Origin: JACMLD01 sp047602295
Lineage (GTDB): Bacteria; Bacteroidota; Bacteroidia; Chitinophagales; Chitinophagaceae
Reading direction: 5' to 3'
Length of the DNA stretch: 64,000 nt
Assembly (NCBI GenBank): GCA_047602295.1
Contig: JASGHP010000001.1
Location: forward strand, 372,001-436,000
The notes beneath the pieces are model-generated. The model saw nothing but the letters and a program-made list of their open reading frames with translations. It was not told where the DNA came from and did not search any database. A program made the position numbers and the translations under genes. Shown in pieces: positions 50,213 to 59,885 of this stretch (positions are counted from its first letter, which is position 1; each line of letters starts with the position of its first letter).

Positions 50213-53200
50213 TTAATATTTTATGATGGTAACCCTGAATGTTGCAGCAGCAGGATTGATTGCACTCAAACTATTGTTATTAGTATATCTTACAGTAACT
50301 ACTCCCGGGCTGGATACGTAAGCTGAATAAACGACGCCACTAACAGAAGCCAATGCATTTGGTACACCAAGAGATACTACATCACCATCGGCTGCACCAG
50401 CTACAGAAATAGTTAATGTGCTAGAGCCAATACCAGTAACACTAGGAAAATCCAACGATGCAGTTGCTGTTAATGTCTTTGCCAATGTGTAACGTGTAGT
50501 TCCTGAAGTTGCATAATAGTTTGTGCCATCATATTCAACCGCGCCATCTTCGGCAGTTGTTAAGTTGGTACCAGAAGTAAATTTTAAAGGAGCACCAGAG
50601 CTGGCAGTAGCCGTACCTGCACGCAACTGCAATGCAGCAGTGGGTGAAGTAAGACCAATACCAGTGTTCCCCTGCACTATTAAACCATTGGTTGGTGCCG
50701 CATTTGCGCGGTAACTTGCACCAATTGCCATATTGCCATTTCCCCAGATATAAGAACTAGGTGCTGTTGCGGTAAAATCGCCACCGAGTATAATTGCTGA
50801 TGTTGGATCACCACCTACGCCCAATGCAATCGATCTTCTTGATGCACCATCGCCAGCCACCGCATCAAAAGTTGGAAAACCATTGGTAATGGAATAGCGA
50901 AGGAATGTGCCAGATGAACTTCCCAGGTAGTCTGCATCGCCTAACCACAATTGTTTGTTGTTGGTAATATTATAACCTAGTGCAAGGCTGAAGCCCGTAC
51001 CAGAGTTATTTCCTGAAATAGAATTACCTGTGAAACGGAAACCTCTTGCAGGGTTTGCACCACCGTTGGCCTGGAACAATGTAAGATCAGATGCAGGTGC
51101 ATTTGTACCAATACCCACTTTACCGGTTCCATCAATACGCATTCTTTCATTGGCTGATTGAGAAGTGCCACCAGTCATAAAGACAAGTGATTTTGCAGCG
51201 GTACCAGTTCCTATCAAAAAGTTTTGACCAATATTGTATAAGTAAGAATCGTTTGCAGCACCCATTACACCACCTGCGTAATTGCTGCCATTAATACCCA
51301 TGTCTACATAGTTATTGCTTTCATCTCCGTTGTCTGCAGTAGCTACCACGTCAGAAGATGCAGCAGTTCCTGTTGATTGGTTTTGAATATTAAGCTGCAA
51401 GTAGCTATTAATAGTTCCTTTACCGGCAATTGCATTTACAGAAGAAGTAGTGCCTGCATTCACCAATAATTTTTCAGGATTAGTACCATCAAAAGTAGTA
51501 GTGCCAACACCCAGATTACCGGTATTGCTGAGACGCATGCGCTCAACATTGTTGGTGATAAAAGGCAAATGATTATTATCGGTAGTACCAAAGTTTTTCA
51601 TAGTGGATACCGCATTACCTCCCAATAACCAGGAACTGGAAGCGGCACCAAAAGTAGATGCAGGCAGTTTTTTTACAACACCGCTGGAGATAGTTAGAAT
51701 ACTATCTGTAGAAGTATTGGTACCAGTTTGTACACCATAAAGCGATAAAGGATTAGTGCCTTCTACATGAAGCTTAGCGGTTGGATTGCTTGTCCCTATT
51801 CCGAAGTTGGCATTTTCGTCTACTACGCTTAGAACCGATCCGGTAGAAGAACGCCATTCAGTAAGATTAGCCGTTTGCGTAGCCGAGTTTGCCTGTATGC
51901 CCAATGGTGTACTTCCATCTCGCTGAGATTGAATTAAAACATTTGTATTGGCTGTGCCTGAAGAAAAAGCAGGAAATGTTGATGTTTGCCTGTCACCTGC
52001 AAGTACAATTCCCCAATAGGCACCCATTTGCAGGTTTCTTCCACCACCGCCCTGCCAAAAAAGATCACCACCATCGCCACCAATGCGAAAGTCTCCTGAA
52101 CCAGCAGTATTAGAAAACAATAAGCTTGACATCGTTCCAGTGCGACGAATTTCAAGTGTATCTTTTACTGTCAATGGATTTGTAGGGTTTGTAACACCAA
52201 TGCCCACGCGTCCTGATCCATCAATACGCATTCTTTCATTGGCGCTTTGAGAAGTACCACCCGTCATAAATACCAGCGACTTTGAAGCCGAACCTGTACC
52301 TACCAATAAGTTTTGACCAATGTTATATAGATAAGCATCGTTTGCGTTGCCCATAGCACCACTGCTATTGGCACTGCTATTAATACCCATATCAATATAG
52401 TTATTGGTTTCATTTCCATTGTCTGCTGTAGCAACAACATCTGACGAAGCGTTGGAGCCTGCAGACTGGTTCTGAATATTTAGCTGCAAATAATTATTGA
52501 TAGAGCCCTTGCCTGCAATAGCATTTACAGAAGAGGTAGTGCCCGCATTCACTAATAATTTTTCAGGATAGGTTGCATCAAAACTTGTTGAGCCAATACC
52601 AAGATTACCGGCATTGCTTAGACGCATGCGTTCTGTATTGTTGGTAATAAAAGGGAAATCGTAATTGTCTATTGTACCAATCGTTTTAGCGGCACCAACA
52701 GTATTGCCATTAAACGCCCACAAATTGGCAGTGCTGGCAGTAGAGGAGATGACACCTGTAGCAGCATTGTAAGTGATACCTGTACCTGCGCTTAACAAGC
52801 TCCTTGATTTCAAATAAAAATTACTGATATAACCAGTGTCCATTGTTAGCGCACCGGTATTACCATTCACAGATAAAACACCAGCATTAGCAAAAGCACC
52901 TGTTGCAGCATTGTAAGTAAGACCAGTCCCTGCTGAATGCAAGCTTCTTACTTTTACAGAGAAATTGCTGATGTTAGTTGTATCAATAGTTGAAAGCTTA
53001 TTATTGAAAGTATTCCAATCAGTAGAAGATAAAAATCCACTCTGTGATGTAGTAGCTTGTTTCACTTGAATGGTTGTACCGCTTCCTGCTACCGCTCCTG
53101 TTCCACCAGTGATGGTTAATATGCCTGAACCAATCTCTGTTAAGTTGCCTGTAGTAAATGCGCCTGCTTTGTTGTTAAACGTATTCCAATCAGCGCTGCT

Positions 53201-55576
53201 TAAATAACCGTTTGTAGTTGCAGATGCTTGTGTAATTCCGATAGCCCCAGTTGCACCGTTAAATGTAATGGGAGCTGTACCAGAGAATAATGATTTTGTT
53301 TTTACAGAGAAGTTGCTGATGTAGCCAGTGTCTATTGTGAGTGCGCCAGTATTACCATTTACAGAAAGCACACCAGCATTAGCAAAAGCGCCAGTTGCAG
53401 CATTGTAAGTAAGACCAGTTCCGGCTGAGTGCAGGCTTCTCACTTTTACAGAGAAGTTGCTGATGTTTCCGGTATCGACTGTTGAAAGCTTATTATTGAA
53501 AGTGTTCCAATCTGTAGAAGATAAAAATCCGTTTTGTGAAGTGTTTGCTTGCTTTACTTGTATAGTTGTACCACTTCCTGCTACTGCGCCAGTTCCACCA
53601 GTAATAGTCAATATGCCAGAACCTGTCTCAGTTAAATTTCCCGTAGTAAATGCACCGGCTTTATTATTAAATGTATTCCAGTCAGCGCTGCTTAAATATC
53701 CGTTGGTGGATGCAGACGCCTGTGTAATTCCTATTGTTCCGTTTGAATAAGTTATAGGAGCTGTACCAGCGAATAATGATCTTGTTTTCACAGAAAAGCT
53801 GCTGATATAACCAGTATCCATTGTTAGCGCACCAGTATTTCCATTCAATGAAAGAACACCAGTGTTTGAGAAGACACCAGTTGATGTATTATATGAGAGA
53901 CCTATTCCAGCAGCATGCAAACTTCTAACCTTTACAGAGAAGTTGCTGATGTTGGTTGTATCAATAGTTGATAGCTTATTATTGAAAGTGTTCCAATCTG
54001 TAGATGATAAAAATCCGCTTTGCGATGTATTGGCTTGTTTAACTTGGATAGTTGTGCCGCTTCCCGCAACAGCACCTGTTCCGCCAGTAATAGTTAAAAT
54101 ACCTGAACCGGTTTCAGTTAAGTTACCTGTTGTGAATGCACCTGCTTTGTTGTTGAATGTATTCCAATCAGCGCTGCTTAAGTAACCGTTTGTTGTTGAA
54201 GATGCCTGGGTGATGCCGATGGCGCCGGTTGCACTGTTGAAAGTAATTGGTGCTGTTCCGGAAAAAAGCCCTCTTGTTTTAACTGAGAAATTACTGATAT
54301 AACCAGTGTCCATTGTTAGTGCACCGGTGTTACCATTTACAGAAAGAACGCCAGCATTAGCAAAAGCACCTGTTGCTGTATTGTAAGTAAGACCAGTTCC
54401 TGCGGAGTGCAAGCTTCTTACTTTTACAGAGAAATTGCTGATGTTAGTTGTATCAATAGTTGATAACTTATTATTAAAAGTGTTCCAGTCTGTAGAAGAT
54501 AAAAATCCGTTTTGTGAAGTGTTTGCTTGCTTTACTTGTATAGTTGTACCACTTCCTGCTACTGCGCCAGTTCCACCAGTAATAGTTAAGATACCAGAAC
54601 CAGTTTCAGTTAAGTTGCCGGTAGTAAATGCGCCTGCTTTGTTGTTAAACGTATTCCAATCAGCGCTGCTTAAATAACCGTTTGTAGTTGCAGATGCTTG
54701 GGTAATGCCAATTGCCCCGGTTGCATTGTTGAATGTAATCGGAGCGGTTCCAGAAAAAAGCCCTCTTGTTTTAACTGAGAAATTACTGATGTAGCCAGTG
54801 TCCATTGTTAGTGCACCAGTATTTCCATTCAATGAAAGAACACCAGTGTTTGAGAAGACACCAGTTGATGTATTATATGAGAGACCAGTTCCGGCAGCAT
54901 GCAGACTTCTAACTTTTACTGAGAAGTTGCTGATGTTTCCGGTATCGACTGTTGAAAGCTTATTATTAAAAGTATTCCAATCTGTTGATGACAGAAAACC
55001 ACTTTGTGATGTATTGGCTTGTTTTACCTGTATGGTAGTACCGCTGCCAATAACGGCATTTGTTCCGCCACCAATAGTTAAAATGCCAGAACCTGTTTCT
55101 GTTAAATTGCCGGTAGTAAATGCGCCTGCTTTGTTATTGAATGTATTCCAATCGGCACTGCTTAAATAACCATTGGTTGTTGCAGATGCCTGTGTAATAC
55201 CAAACACACCCGTTGCACTATTATAAGTCAGCGGTGCTGTTCCTGAAAAAAGACTTCTTGTTTTCAGGTAAAAATTTGCAATGCTGGATGTATCAATGGT
55301 TGTTGGAAGCGATTGCCAGTAACCATTAGCACGAACCAGTACACGCTTTGTTGGTGTAAAGTAAATCACCATGCCATCTGGAGGCGCTATAGCATTGATT
55401 GCAGTAGTATCTGTTATTCTTGTCAGCAGTAAACCCTGGTTGTCTGATTGCAATTCCAGGATAGCTGATTTTTGAACAGTATAAGGGTTCTTGCCCAGCT
55501 TAAGCTGCTGGGCAAGACCGATATAACTTAATAATAGGAATGATAATGCTGTTGTAGCAGAACGGATGGATAACAT
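50213..55576 (-). CDS. 1787-residue tandem-repeat cell-surface protein
   Basis: 1787 residues with signal peptide (ALSFLLLSYIGLAQQ). Residues about 23-90 form a domain shared with the adjacent 544-residue protein (KNPYTVQKSAILELQSDNQGLLL and PPDGMVIYF). Five tandem units of 162-164 residues follow (about 95-950), each with GYLSSADWNTFNNKAG, GFLSSTDWNTFNNK, SGTAPITFN and VNGNTGALTMDTGYISN. Two long modules (about 950-1130 and 1310-1500) share ITNNTERMRLSNAGNLGIG and NERMRIDGSG. The end is a small Ig-like or tail domain (VRYTNNNSLSAINPAAATFRVTI). LSSADWNTFNNK-type repeats occur in phage tail fibres and giant Bacteroidetes surface proteins. No T9SS sorting domain is visible; export route unknown. 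It lies 25 bp before the T9SS protein gene. Confidence 0.88.
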   Translation of the reverse strand: MLSIRSATTALSFLLLSYIGLAQQLKLGKNPYTVQKSAILELQSDNQGLLLTRITDTTAINAIAPPDGMVIYFTPTKRVLVRANGYWQSLPTTIDTSSIANFYLKTRSLFSGTAPLTYNSATGVFGITQASATTNGYLSSADWNTFNNKAGAFTTGNLTETGSGILTIGGGTNAVIGSGTTIQVKQANTSQSGFLSSTDWNTFNNKLSTVDTGNISNFSVKVRSLHAAGTGLSYNTSTGVFSNTGVLSLNGNTGALTMDTGYISNFSVKTRGLFSGTAPITFNNATGAIGITQASATTNGYLSSADWNTFNNKAGAFTTGNLTETGSGILTITGGTGAVAGSGTTIQVKQANTSQNGFLSSTDWNTFNNKLSTIDTTNISNFSVKVRSLHSAGTGLTYNTATGAFANAGVLSVNGNTGALTMDTGYISNFSVKTRGLFSGTAPITFNSATGAIGITQASSTTNGYLSSADWNTFNNKAGAFTTGNLTETGSGILTITGGTGAVAGSGTTIQVKQANTSQSGFLSSTDWNTFNNKLSTIDTTNISNFSVKVRSLHAAGIGLSYNTSTGVFSNTGVLSLNGNTGALTMDTGYISSFSVKTRSLFAGTAPITYSNGTIGITQASASTNGYLSSADWNTFNNKAGAFTTGNLTETGSGILTITGGTGAVAGSGTTIQVKQANTSQNGFLSSTDWNTFNNKLSTVDTGNISNFSVKVRSLHSAGTGLTYNAATGAFANAGVLSVNGNTGALTIDTGYISNFSVKTKSLFSGTAPITFNGATGAIGITQASATTNGYLSSADWNTFNNKAGAFTTGNLTEIGSGILTITGGTGAVAGSGTTIQVKQATTSQSGFLSSTDWNTFNNKLSTIDTTNISNFSVKVRSLHSAGTGLTYNAATGAFANAGVLSVNGNTGALTMDTGYISNFYLKSRSLLSAGTGITYNAATGVISSTASTANLWAFNGNTVGAAKTIGTIDNYDFPFITNNTERMRLSNAGNLGIGSTSFDATYPEKLLVNAGTTSSVNAIAGKGSINNYLQLNIQNQSAGSNASSDVVATADNGNETNNYIDMGINSSANSSGAMGNANDAYLYNIGQNLLVGTGSASKSLVFMTGGTSQSANERMRIDGSGRVGIGVTNPTNPLTVKDTLEIRRTGTMSSLLFSNTAGSGDFRIGGDGGDLFWQGGGGRNLQMGAYWGIVLAGDRQTSTFPAFSSGTANTNVLIQSQRDGSTPLGIQANSATQTANLTEWRSSTGSVLSVVDENANFGIGTSNPTAKLHVEGTNPLSLYGVQTGTNTSTDSILTISSGVVKKLPASTFGAASSSWLLGGNAVSTMKNFGTTDNNHLPFITNNVERMRLSNTGNLGVGTTTFDGTNPEKLLVNAGTTSSVNAIAGKGTINSYLQLNIQNQSTGTAASSDVVATADNGDESNNYVDMGINGSNYAGGVMGAANDSYLYNIGQNFLIGTGTAAKSLVFMTGGTSQSANERMRIDGTGKVGIGTNAPASDLTLFQANGGANPARGFRFTGNSISGNNSGTGFSLALGYNITNNKQLWLGDADYLGSSSGTFLRYSITNGFPTFDAVAGDGASRRSIALGVGGDPTSAIILGGDFTATAPSSYIWGNGNMAIGASYRANAAPTNGLIVQGNTGIGLTSPTAALQLRAGTATASSGAPLKFTSGTNLTTAEDGAVEYDGTNYYATSGTTRYTLAKTLTATASLDFPSVTGIGSSTLTISVAGAADGDVVSLGVPNALASVSGVVYSAYVSSPGVVTVRYTNNNSLSAINPAAATFRVTIIKY
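51080..52720 (-). repeat. Duplicated ~550-bp module inside the giant surface gene
   Basis: Segments 51080-51640 and 52180-52720 (reading minus) encode near-identical modules containing AIAGKG, LQLNIQNQS, DVVATADNG, YNIGQN and SLVFMTGGTSQSANERMRIDG. Offset about 1.09 kb. Confidence 0.75.
52840..55250 (-). repeat. Five tandem DNA repeats of 486-492 bp
   Basis: The marker GCTTATTATTGAAAG (or one-base variants) starts at 52996, 53488, 53974, 54466 and 54958, giving periods of 492, 486, 492 and 492 bp. Neighbouring copies are nearly identical at the DNA level, including many silent positions, so amplification or gene conversion is recent. Confidence 0.88.
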
Positions 55577-55603
55577 AACCTCAAACTTTTAAACATGAGC
55601 CAT

Positions 55604-57238
55604 CTATTTCTTTATCACATACCAGTTTGAGCCGTCTGTTTGCATGGACACATAAGTCCAGTCATTATAAATAACATAAGAAGCGCCGCCATCAATAGTT
55701 CCTGTTGCAGGTGTAATGGTCAAAGAGTTGTCAATGCCGCCAGTTCCAATCTTTTTAATGGTGTAAATACGACCAGCAAATGTTGATGGATCAGGAAGTG
55801 TTACAACAATAGCACCTGAAGTAGTGTTTGCCAATATCGTATTGTCTGTTCCTGTTGCAGTGTAATTAGACGTAACTGTCTTAATAGCCATAGCCAATGA
55901 ACCAGCAACTTGCACAGTTGAATTAGCAGCGCCAGTTGAACCAACCAATACAGCTTTGGCAGCCGTTACACTATCCTGGAAATTTTTTGTACCTGCAAAT
56001 GTTTGCGTTGCTGTAGTAACAACACCACGTGCACCTGTACCGGCGTCTGGTACATTCAGGTAAACGCTATCTGTACCATTGGTAGATACGGTAAGATCTG
56101 TACCTGAATTTTTAAATGCAAAAACCTGTGCTGTATCCCTGTTGCTATTGATGCTGCGGATAGCATTGCCAAAAGCCGCTGCACTCACTTGTCTTTTCTG
56201 AACAAGACCATTGCTGATAACAAGCACAGAGTCTACACTGCTGTTATTGGCCACGCTGTCTAAAGTAAGCGTTCCTTTAAATGTTTTATTACCACCAAAT
56301 GTTTGTGTACCGGCAGTAACAATACCAGGGTTGGTAGCATCAGCAGGGTGCAATATTATCTGGCGTGAAGTACTGTCTGCAACAATGGATGCACCGTTTA
56401 CATCAGAAGTAGTTGCTACTGCACCAATGGTAATGGTTTGTACTGCACTTTGAATTTTTTGCCAATCGCCATAAGTCAGGAAACCATAAGGCTTGCTGGC
56501 GCTTGAACCATTCTGCACTGGCAGATAGATAGATATAGTGCTATCAGCAGTATTATTCTGAACAGAAACATTGTTTACTGTATCAGTTGACGCTGCATTA
56601 ATAGTAAGTGTTTGTGTTTGTATGCCATTGATTGCTTTAATAGCATTCTGGAAAGCGGCAGAAGAAATAGTTCTTTTGTATACAGAACCATCTGCAGCCA
56701 ATACCAATACATTCAGTTCATTGGTGCCATTGGCAAGTGTATCAAATTTTACAGAGCCGTTTACTTCAAGTGTTGCGGAAGGTGTTGAAGTGCCAATACC
56801 GATATTTCCGTTTGAACTGATGTGCAAACGCTCAGCATTGTTGGTTCGCATGCTTAAAGGTTTGCCATCGGCAGTTCCTATAAAGTTAAGCGCAGAGTCT
56901 GTGCCTGTGTTGCCAGTCAGCGACCAGTTGGCAGAGGCAGCAGCAAGATCAGCGATCTTTTTCCAGCTACCGTTGCTGCGTAAACGCAAACTGTTATCAG
57001 AATTCAGGTAGATGATCATACCATCAGGAGGCGTCAAAGCATTGATGCCAGTGGTATCTGCTAATCTTGGCAGCAGCAAACCTTGTCTTGTGCTTTCCAA
57101 CTCAAGGATGGATGATTTTTGAATAGTGGTAGGGTTATCTCCCACTTTTAACTGGGCGTTCACTCCAAAACCCATGCAAACGAGCAAGAGAAAAGTAAGT
57201 ATTACTTTCGAGTTGACCCGTAGGTACAAAATTTTCAT
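55604..57238 (-). CDS. Surface fibre-like protein, first gene of the operon
   Basis: 544 residues with signal peptide (FLLLVCMGFGVNAQ). Residues about 30-100 share a domain with the giant neighbour (DNPTTIQKSSILELESTRQGLLLPRLADTTG and PPDGMIIYLNS). Then come repeats in which RTISSAAFQNAIKAINGIQTQ and KRQVSAAAFGNAIRSINSNRD are parallel, and fibre-like strand repeats. The C-terminal TNYTATGTDNTILANTTSGAIVVTLPDPS and YVSMQTDGSNWYVIKK resemble the end domain of some tail-fibre proteins. No sorting domain is visible. The giant gene starts 28 bp downstream, so it is the lead gene of a three-gene operon. Role unknown; adhesion is inference from fold. Confidence 0.85.
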   Translation of the reverse strand: MKILYLRVNSKVILTFLLLVCMGFGVNAQLKVGDNPTTIQKSSILELESTRQGLLLPRLADTTGINALTPPDGMIIYLNSDNSLRLRSNGSWKKIADLAAASANWSLTGNTGTDSALNFIGTADGKPLSMRTNNAERLHISSNGNIGIGTSTPSATLEVNGSVKFDTLANGTNELNVLVLAADGSVYKRTISSAAFQNAIKAINGIQTQTLTINAASTDTVNNVSVQNNTADSTISIYLPVQNGSSASKPYGFLTYGDWQKIQSAVQTITIGAVATTSDVNGASIVADSTSRQIILHPADATNPGIVTAGTQTFGGNKTFKGTLTLDSVANNSSVDSVLVISNGLVQKRQVSAAAFGNAIRSINSNRDTAQVFAFKNSGTDLTVSTNGTDSVYLNVPDAGTGARGVVTTATQTFAGTKNFQDSVTAAKAVLVGSTGAANSTVQVAGSLAMAIKTVTSNYTATGTDNTILANTTSGAIVVTLPDPSTFAGRIYTIKKIGTGGIDNSLTITPATGTIDGGASYVIYNDWTYVSMQTDGSNWYVIKK

Positions 57239-57415
57239 AGCTTTAGATTTTACTAATATTGGAATATGTAAGATTGAGTAAACAGTAAATTTTAATTAAT
57301 ATTATTAGTACGAGTGCTTATTTTCACGATCTAGGGGTTAATGTGTATTTTACATACGGTGTTTAAAGCAGTAGGTTTAATTCATTTTACTACACAAATA
57401 CGATACTAGTTGATT

Positions 57416-58072
57416 ATGCTCAAGACCATTATTTACTGTTATGATGCTTATTGCGGATGGTGCTATGGCTTTAGCCCGGTAATAAAAAAACTGGCAGAAG
57501 AATATCAGCAGCAATTTCATTTTGAAGTTTTATCTGGTGGTATGATTATTACAGAAACACCCAGGTCAATTGCTGTAACTGCTTCTTATATTGAAAAGGC
57601 TTACAAGACTGTAGAAGAGTATACTGGTATTAAGTTTGGCGAAGATTATCTCTGGCATATAAGAAACCCCGACAAGAGTGATTGGTTTCCCAGTTCAGAG
57701 AAACCGGCTATTGCGCTTTGTATTTTCAAAGAACATTTCTCCGACAAACAAGTTGCTTTTGCTGCAGACCTGCAATATGCTTTGCATTTTGAAGGAAGGG
57801 ATTTGTGCGATGATGAAGCGTATAGGCATTTACTGGAGAAGTATGAATTGAATGCAGAAGACTTTTACAGCAAATTGCATAGTGAAGCATACAAAGAAAA
57901 AGCCTACTACGAATTTTCATTGGTAAAACAGCTGCAGGTAACAGGATTCCCGGCAGTATTAATGCAAGCCAGTGAAACAAAATTTTTCCTGTTGGCAAGA
58001 GGCTATACAGATTATGAAACCATGCACCAGCGAATAGAAAACTTGCTAAAGGATTTACAGGAAAATAAATAG
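57416..58072 (+). CDS. DsbA-family thioredoxin-fold oxidoreductase (COG3531-like)
   Basis: 218 residues without a signal peptide, so cytoplasmic. The thioredoxin-fold active site is DAYCGWCYGFSP (CGWC), and the cis-Pro loop is QVTGFPAVLM. A helical insertion typical of the DsbA/FrnE group lies between (residues about 60-150, with EYTGIKFGEDYLW). This family includes predicted disulphide isomerases and FrnE-like proteins; its partners are unknown. The ATG at 57416 was used; an in-frame TTG lies six bases upstream. It is followed after 41 bp by a lipoprotein amidohydrolase gene in the same direction and is divergent from the surface operon. Confidence 0.88.
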   Translation: MLKTIIYCYDAYCGWCYGFSPVIKKLAEEYQQQFHFEVLSGGMIITETPRSIAVTASYIEKAYKTVEEYTGIKFGEDYLWHIRNPDKSDWFPSSEKPAIALCIFKEHFSDKQVAFAADLQYALHFEGRDLCDDEAYRHLLEKYELNAEDFYSKLHSEAYKEKAYYEFSLVKQLQVTGFPAVLMQASETKFFLLARGYTDYETMHQRIENLLKDLQENK

Positions 58073-58113
58073 CAACTGTCTTAAATTATACACGCTTCCT
58101 TATTTATAACAAT

Positions 58114-59208
58114 ATGCTTAAGATCTCCTTTTTTTCATTGGGATATTTTCTATTAATGCTGAGTTGCAGTGCACAGCAGAATGGTAAAATGGATTTTGAA
58201 AAATATGATCCCATTTCTACGCTGGTAGTACCACAGCATCCTCTTGCACGGGCAAAATTTCCATTTATAGATGTACATAATCACCAATGGAGCATGGGTA
58301 GCCAGGATTTAAGCACATTGATCAAAGACATGGATAAGTTAAACCTCCAGGTAATGGTAAACCTGAGTGGTGGCAATGGAAGCGGTTTAAAAAAAATGAT
58401 GGATAACATAAATGGTTCTTATCCCAAACGTTTTATAGTGTTTGCCAATATAGACTTTGATGGTATTGGTAAAACCGGTTGGACAGAGAAAGCAGTAAAA
58501 CAATTGGAAGAAGATGTACATAACGGTGCTAACGGACTAAAAATTTTTAAAGACCTTGGCTTGAATGTAAAAGACAATACGGGCAAGCGTGTTACGGTAG
58601 ACGATCCAAGATTGGATGCTATTTGGTCGAAAGCAGGTGAATTAAAAATACCGGTGCTGATACACACAGCAGATCCAAAACCATTTTGGGACCCGGTGGA
58701 TGAAAAGAATGAGCGTTGGTTGGAGATTACAACACATCCCGGCCGCAAACGTGGGCCAAATGATCCTGCACCATGGGAAGTATTAATAGAAGAGCAGCAC
58801 CGTATGTTTAAAAAACATCCCGGCACCACTTTTATTGCTGCACATTTTGGATGGTATCCCAACGACTTAACCAAGCTTGGTTCATTGCTGGATGATATGC
58901 CAAATGTAAATGTTGAGTTTGGTGCAGTAATAGCAGAACTGGGCCGCCAGCCACGTGCTGCTAAAAAGTTTTTTGAGAAATACCAGGACAGGATTCTTTT
59001 TGGAAAAGATAGTTGGGTGCCAGAAGAATATGCAACTTACTTCCGTGTGTTGGAAACAGAAGATGAATATTTTCCTTATCACAAAAAGTACCATGCATTC
59101 TGGCGCATGTATGGAATGGGTTTGCCAGATAGCATCTTAAAAAAAGTATACTACAAAAATGCATTGCGCATAGTGCCGCATATTGATAAGACTTTGTTCC
59201 CTGATTAA
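58114..59208 (+). CDS. Amidohydrolase_2 family lipoprotein
   Basis: 364 residues. Leader LGYFLLMLSCSAQ ends in a lipobox (LSC). The TIM-barrel amidohydrolase-2 (PF04909) motifs are DVHNHQW at strand 1, LKIFKDLGL, VLIHTADP with a metal-binding His, FIAAHFGW with the second His, and the strand 8 GKDSW with the catalytic Asp. This family contains decarboxylases and lactonases such as ACMSD and 4-oxalomesaconate hydratase relatives; the substrate cannot be predicted. Periplasmic location is unusual for the family but recurrent in Bacteroidetes. The gene ends near a small palindrome before the convergent DoxX gene. Confidence 0.87.
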   Translation: MLKISFFSLGYFLLMLSCSAQQNGKMDFEKYDPISTLVVPQHPLARAKFPFIDVHNHQWSMGSQDLSTLIKDMDKLNLQVMVNLSGGNGSGLKKMMDNINGSYPKRFIVFANIDFDGIGKTGWTEKAVKQLEEDVHNGANGLKIFKDLGLNVKDNTGKRVTVDDPRLDAIWSKAGELKIPVLIHTADPKPFWDPVDEKNERWLEITTHPGRKRGPNDPAPWEVLIEEQHRMFKKHPGTTFIAAHFGWYPNDLTKLGSLLDDMPNVNVEFGAVIAELGRQPRAAKKFFEKYQDRILFGKDSWVPEEYATYFRVLETEDEYFPYHKKYHAFWRMYGMGLPDSILKKVYYKNALRIVPHIDKTLFPD

Positions 59209-59260
59209 ATTAGTACAGGTATTTTTATTTGTACAGGCATACGTTTTTACTACACAAGTG

Positions 59261-59276
59261 TCAACACCTGTGTTGA
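59261..59276. repeat. Short palindrome between convergent genes
   Basis: TCAACAC (59261-59267), CT, GTGTTGA (59270-59276) is perfect. It is 52 bp after the amidohydrolase stop and lacks a strong T-run. Confidence 0.3.
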
Positions 59277-59303
59277 GATATTATAATCCGGCAATTAATT
59301 TTA

Positions 59304-59750
59304 TTAAGTGCCTCGCTTTTTTTCTACAAGGTATTTGGCAACCGACAAATGCCCATTGCCGGCAACCAAAAAATAAAATAACAGCAACAGTACTACAATG
59401 GAAATGGAAAGCTCAGAATAAGGTTTCCATAATTCGCCGGAGCTGTTTACAAAAATGATAGCACCCAACAGAATAGGAATCTGAATAAGACAGGCAAACC
59501 TTACAAAGATGCCTGCAATCAACAGTAGCCCGCCCATTAAATGTCCAAATAAAACATAGTGACCAAGCAGAACAATCAGGAATGCATTGCCCGAGAGAGA
59601 ATTGGGCATTTTTTGGATAACATAACTCATTTGCTGTGGAAATTCGATGGCTTTCATGCAGAGGAAAAGGCCCAATGCAATGCGGATAAAATCCATCCAT
59701 TTGGGATGATGCCTGTCACCCCAAAATTCAACGCGGTGAAGGAGATCCAT
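59304..59750 (-). CDS. DoxX family membrane protein
   Basis: 148 residues with four predicted helices (WMDFIRIALGLFLCMKAIE, FLIVLLGHYVLFGHLMGGLLLIAG, RFACLIQIPILLGAIIF, ISIVVLLLLFYFLVAG). Typical DoxX/SURF4-like small membrane protein; the group is linked to quinone or thiosulphate metabolism and redox stress in some species but has no fixed function. It begins with the ATG at 59750. It is transcribed towards the amidohydrolase gene and follows the VOC gene region in the same direction after 135 bp, probably as its own unit. Confidence 0.87.
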   Translation of the reverse strand: MDLLHRVEFWGDRHHPKWMDFIRIALGLFLCMKAIEFPQQMSYVIQKMPNSLSGNAFLIVLLGHYVLFGHLMGGLLLIAGIFVRFACLIQIPILLGAIIFVNSSGELWKPYSELSISIVVLLLLFYFLVAGNGHLSVAKYLVEKKRGT

Positions 59751-59885
59751 ATAGCGAGTTTTAAGTGAGGAAATAAAGAAAGAACTGCTATAAAGTTACA
59801 AATATTGGCAGACATGAATCTATTTACAACATTCAAGCGTTCGGTTGAACATTGCGTTGGCGGGATATCAATAAAAACCTAATTA

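Noticed and set aside
53457..55169. Several plus-strand open frames of 80-123 codons (VVPLPATAPVPPVIV-like) antisense to the giant surface gene.
   Set aside because: They repeat with the same period as the DNA repeats and are the reverse reading of Gly/Thr/Ser-rich codons; no start signals. Shadows of the real gene.
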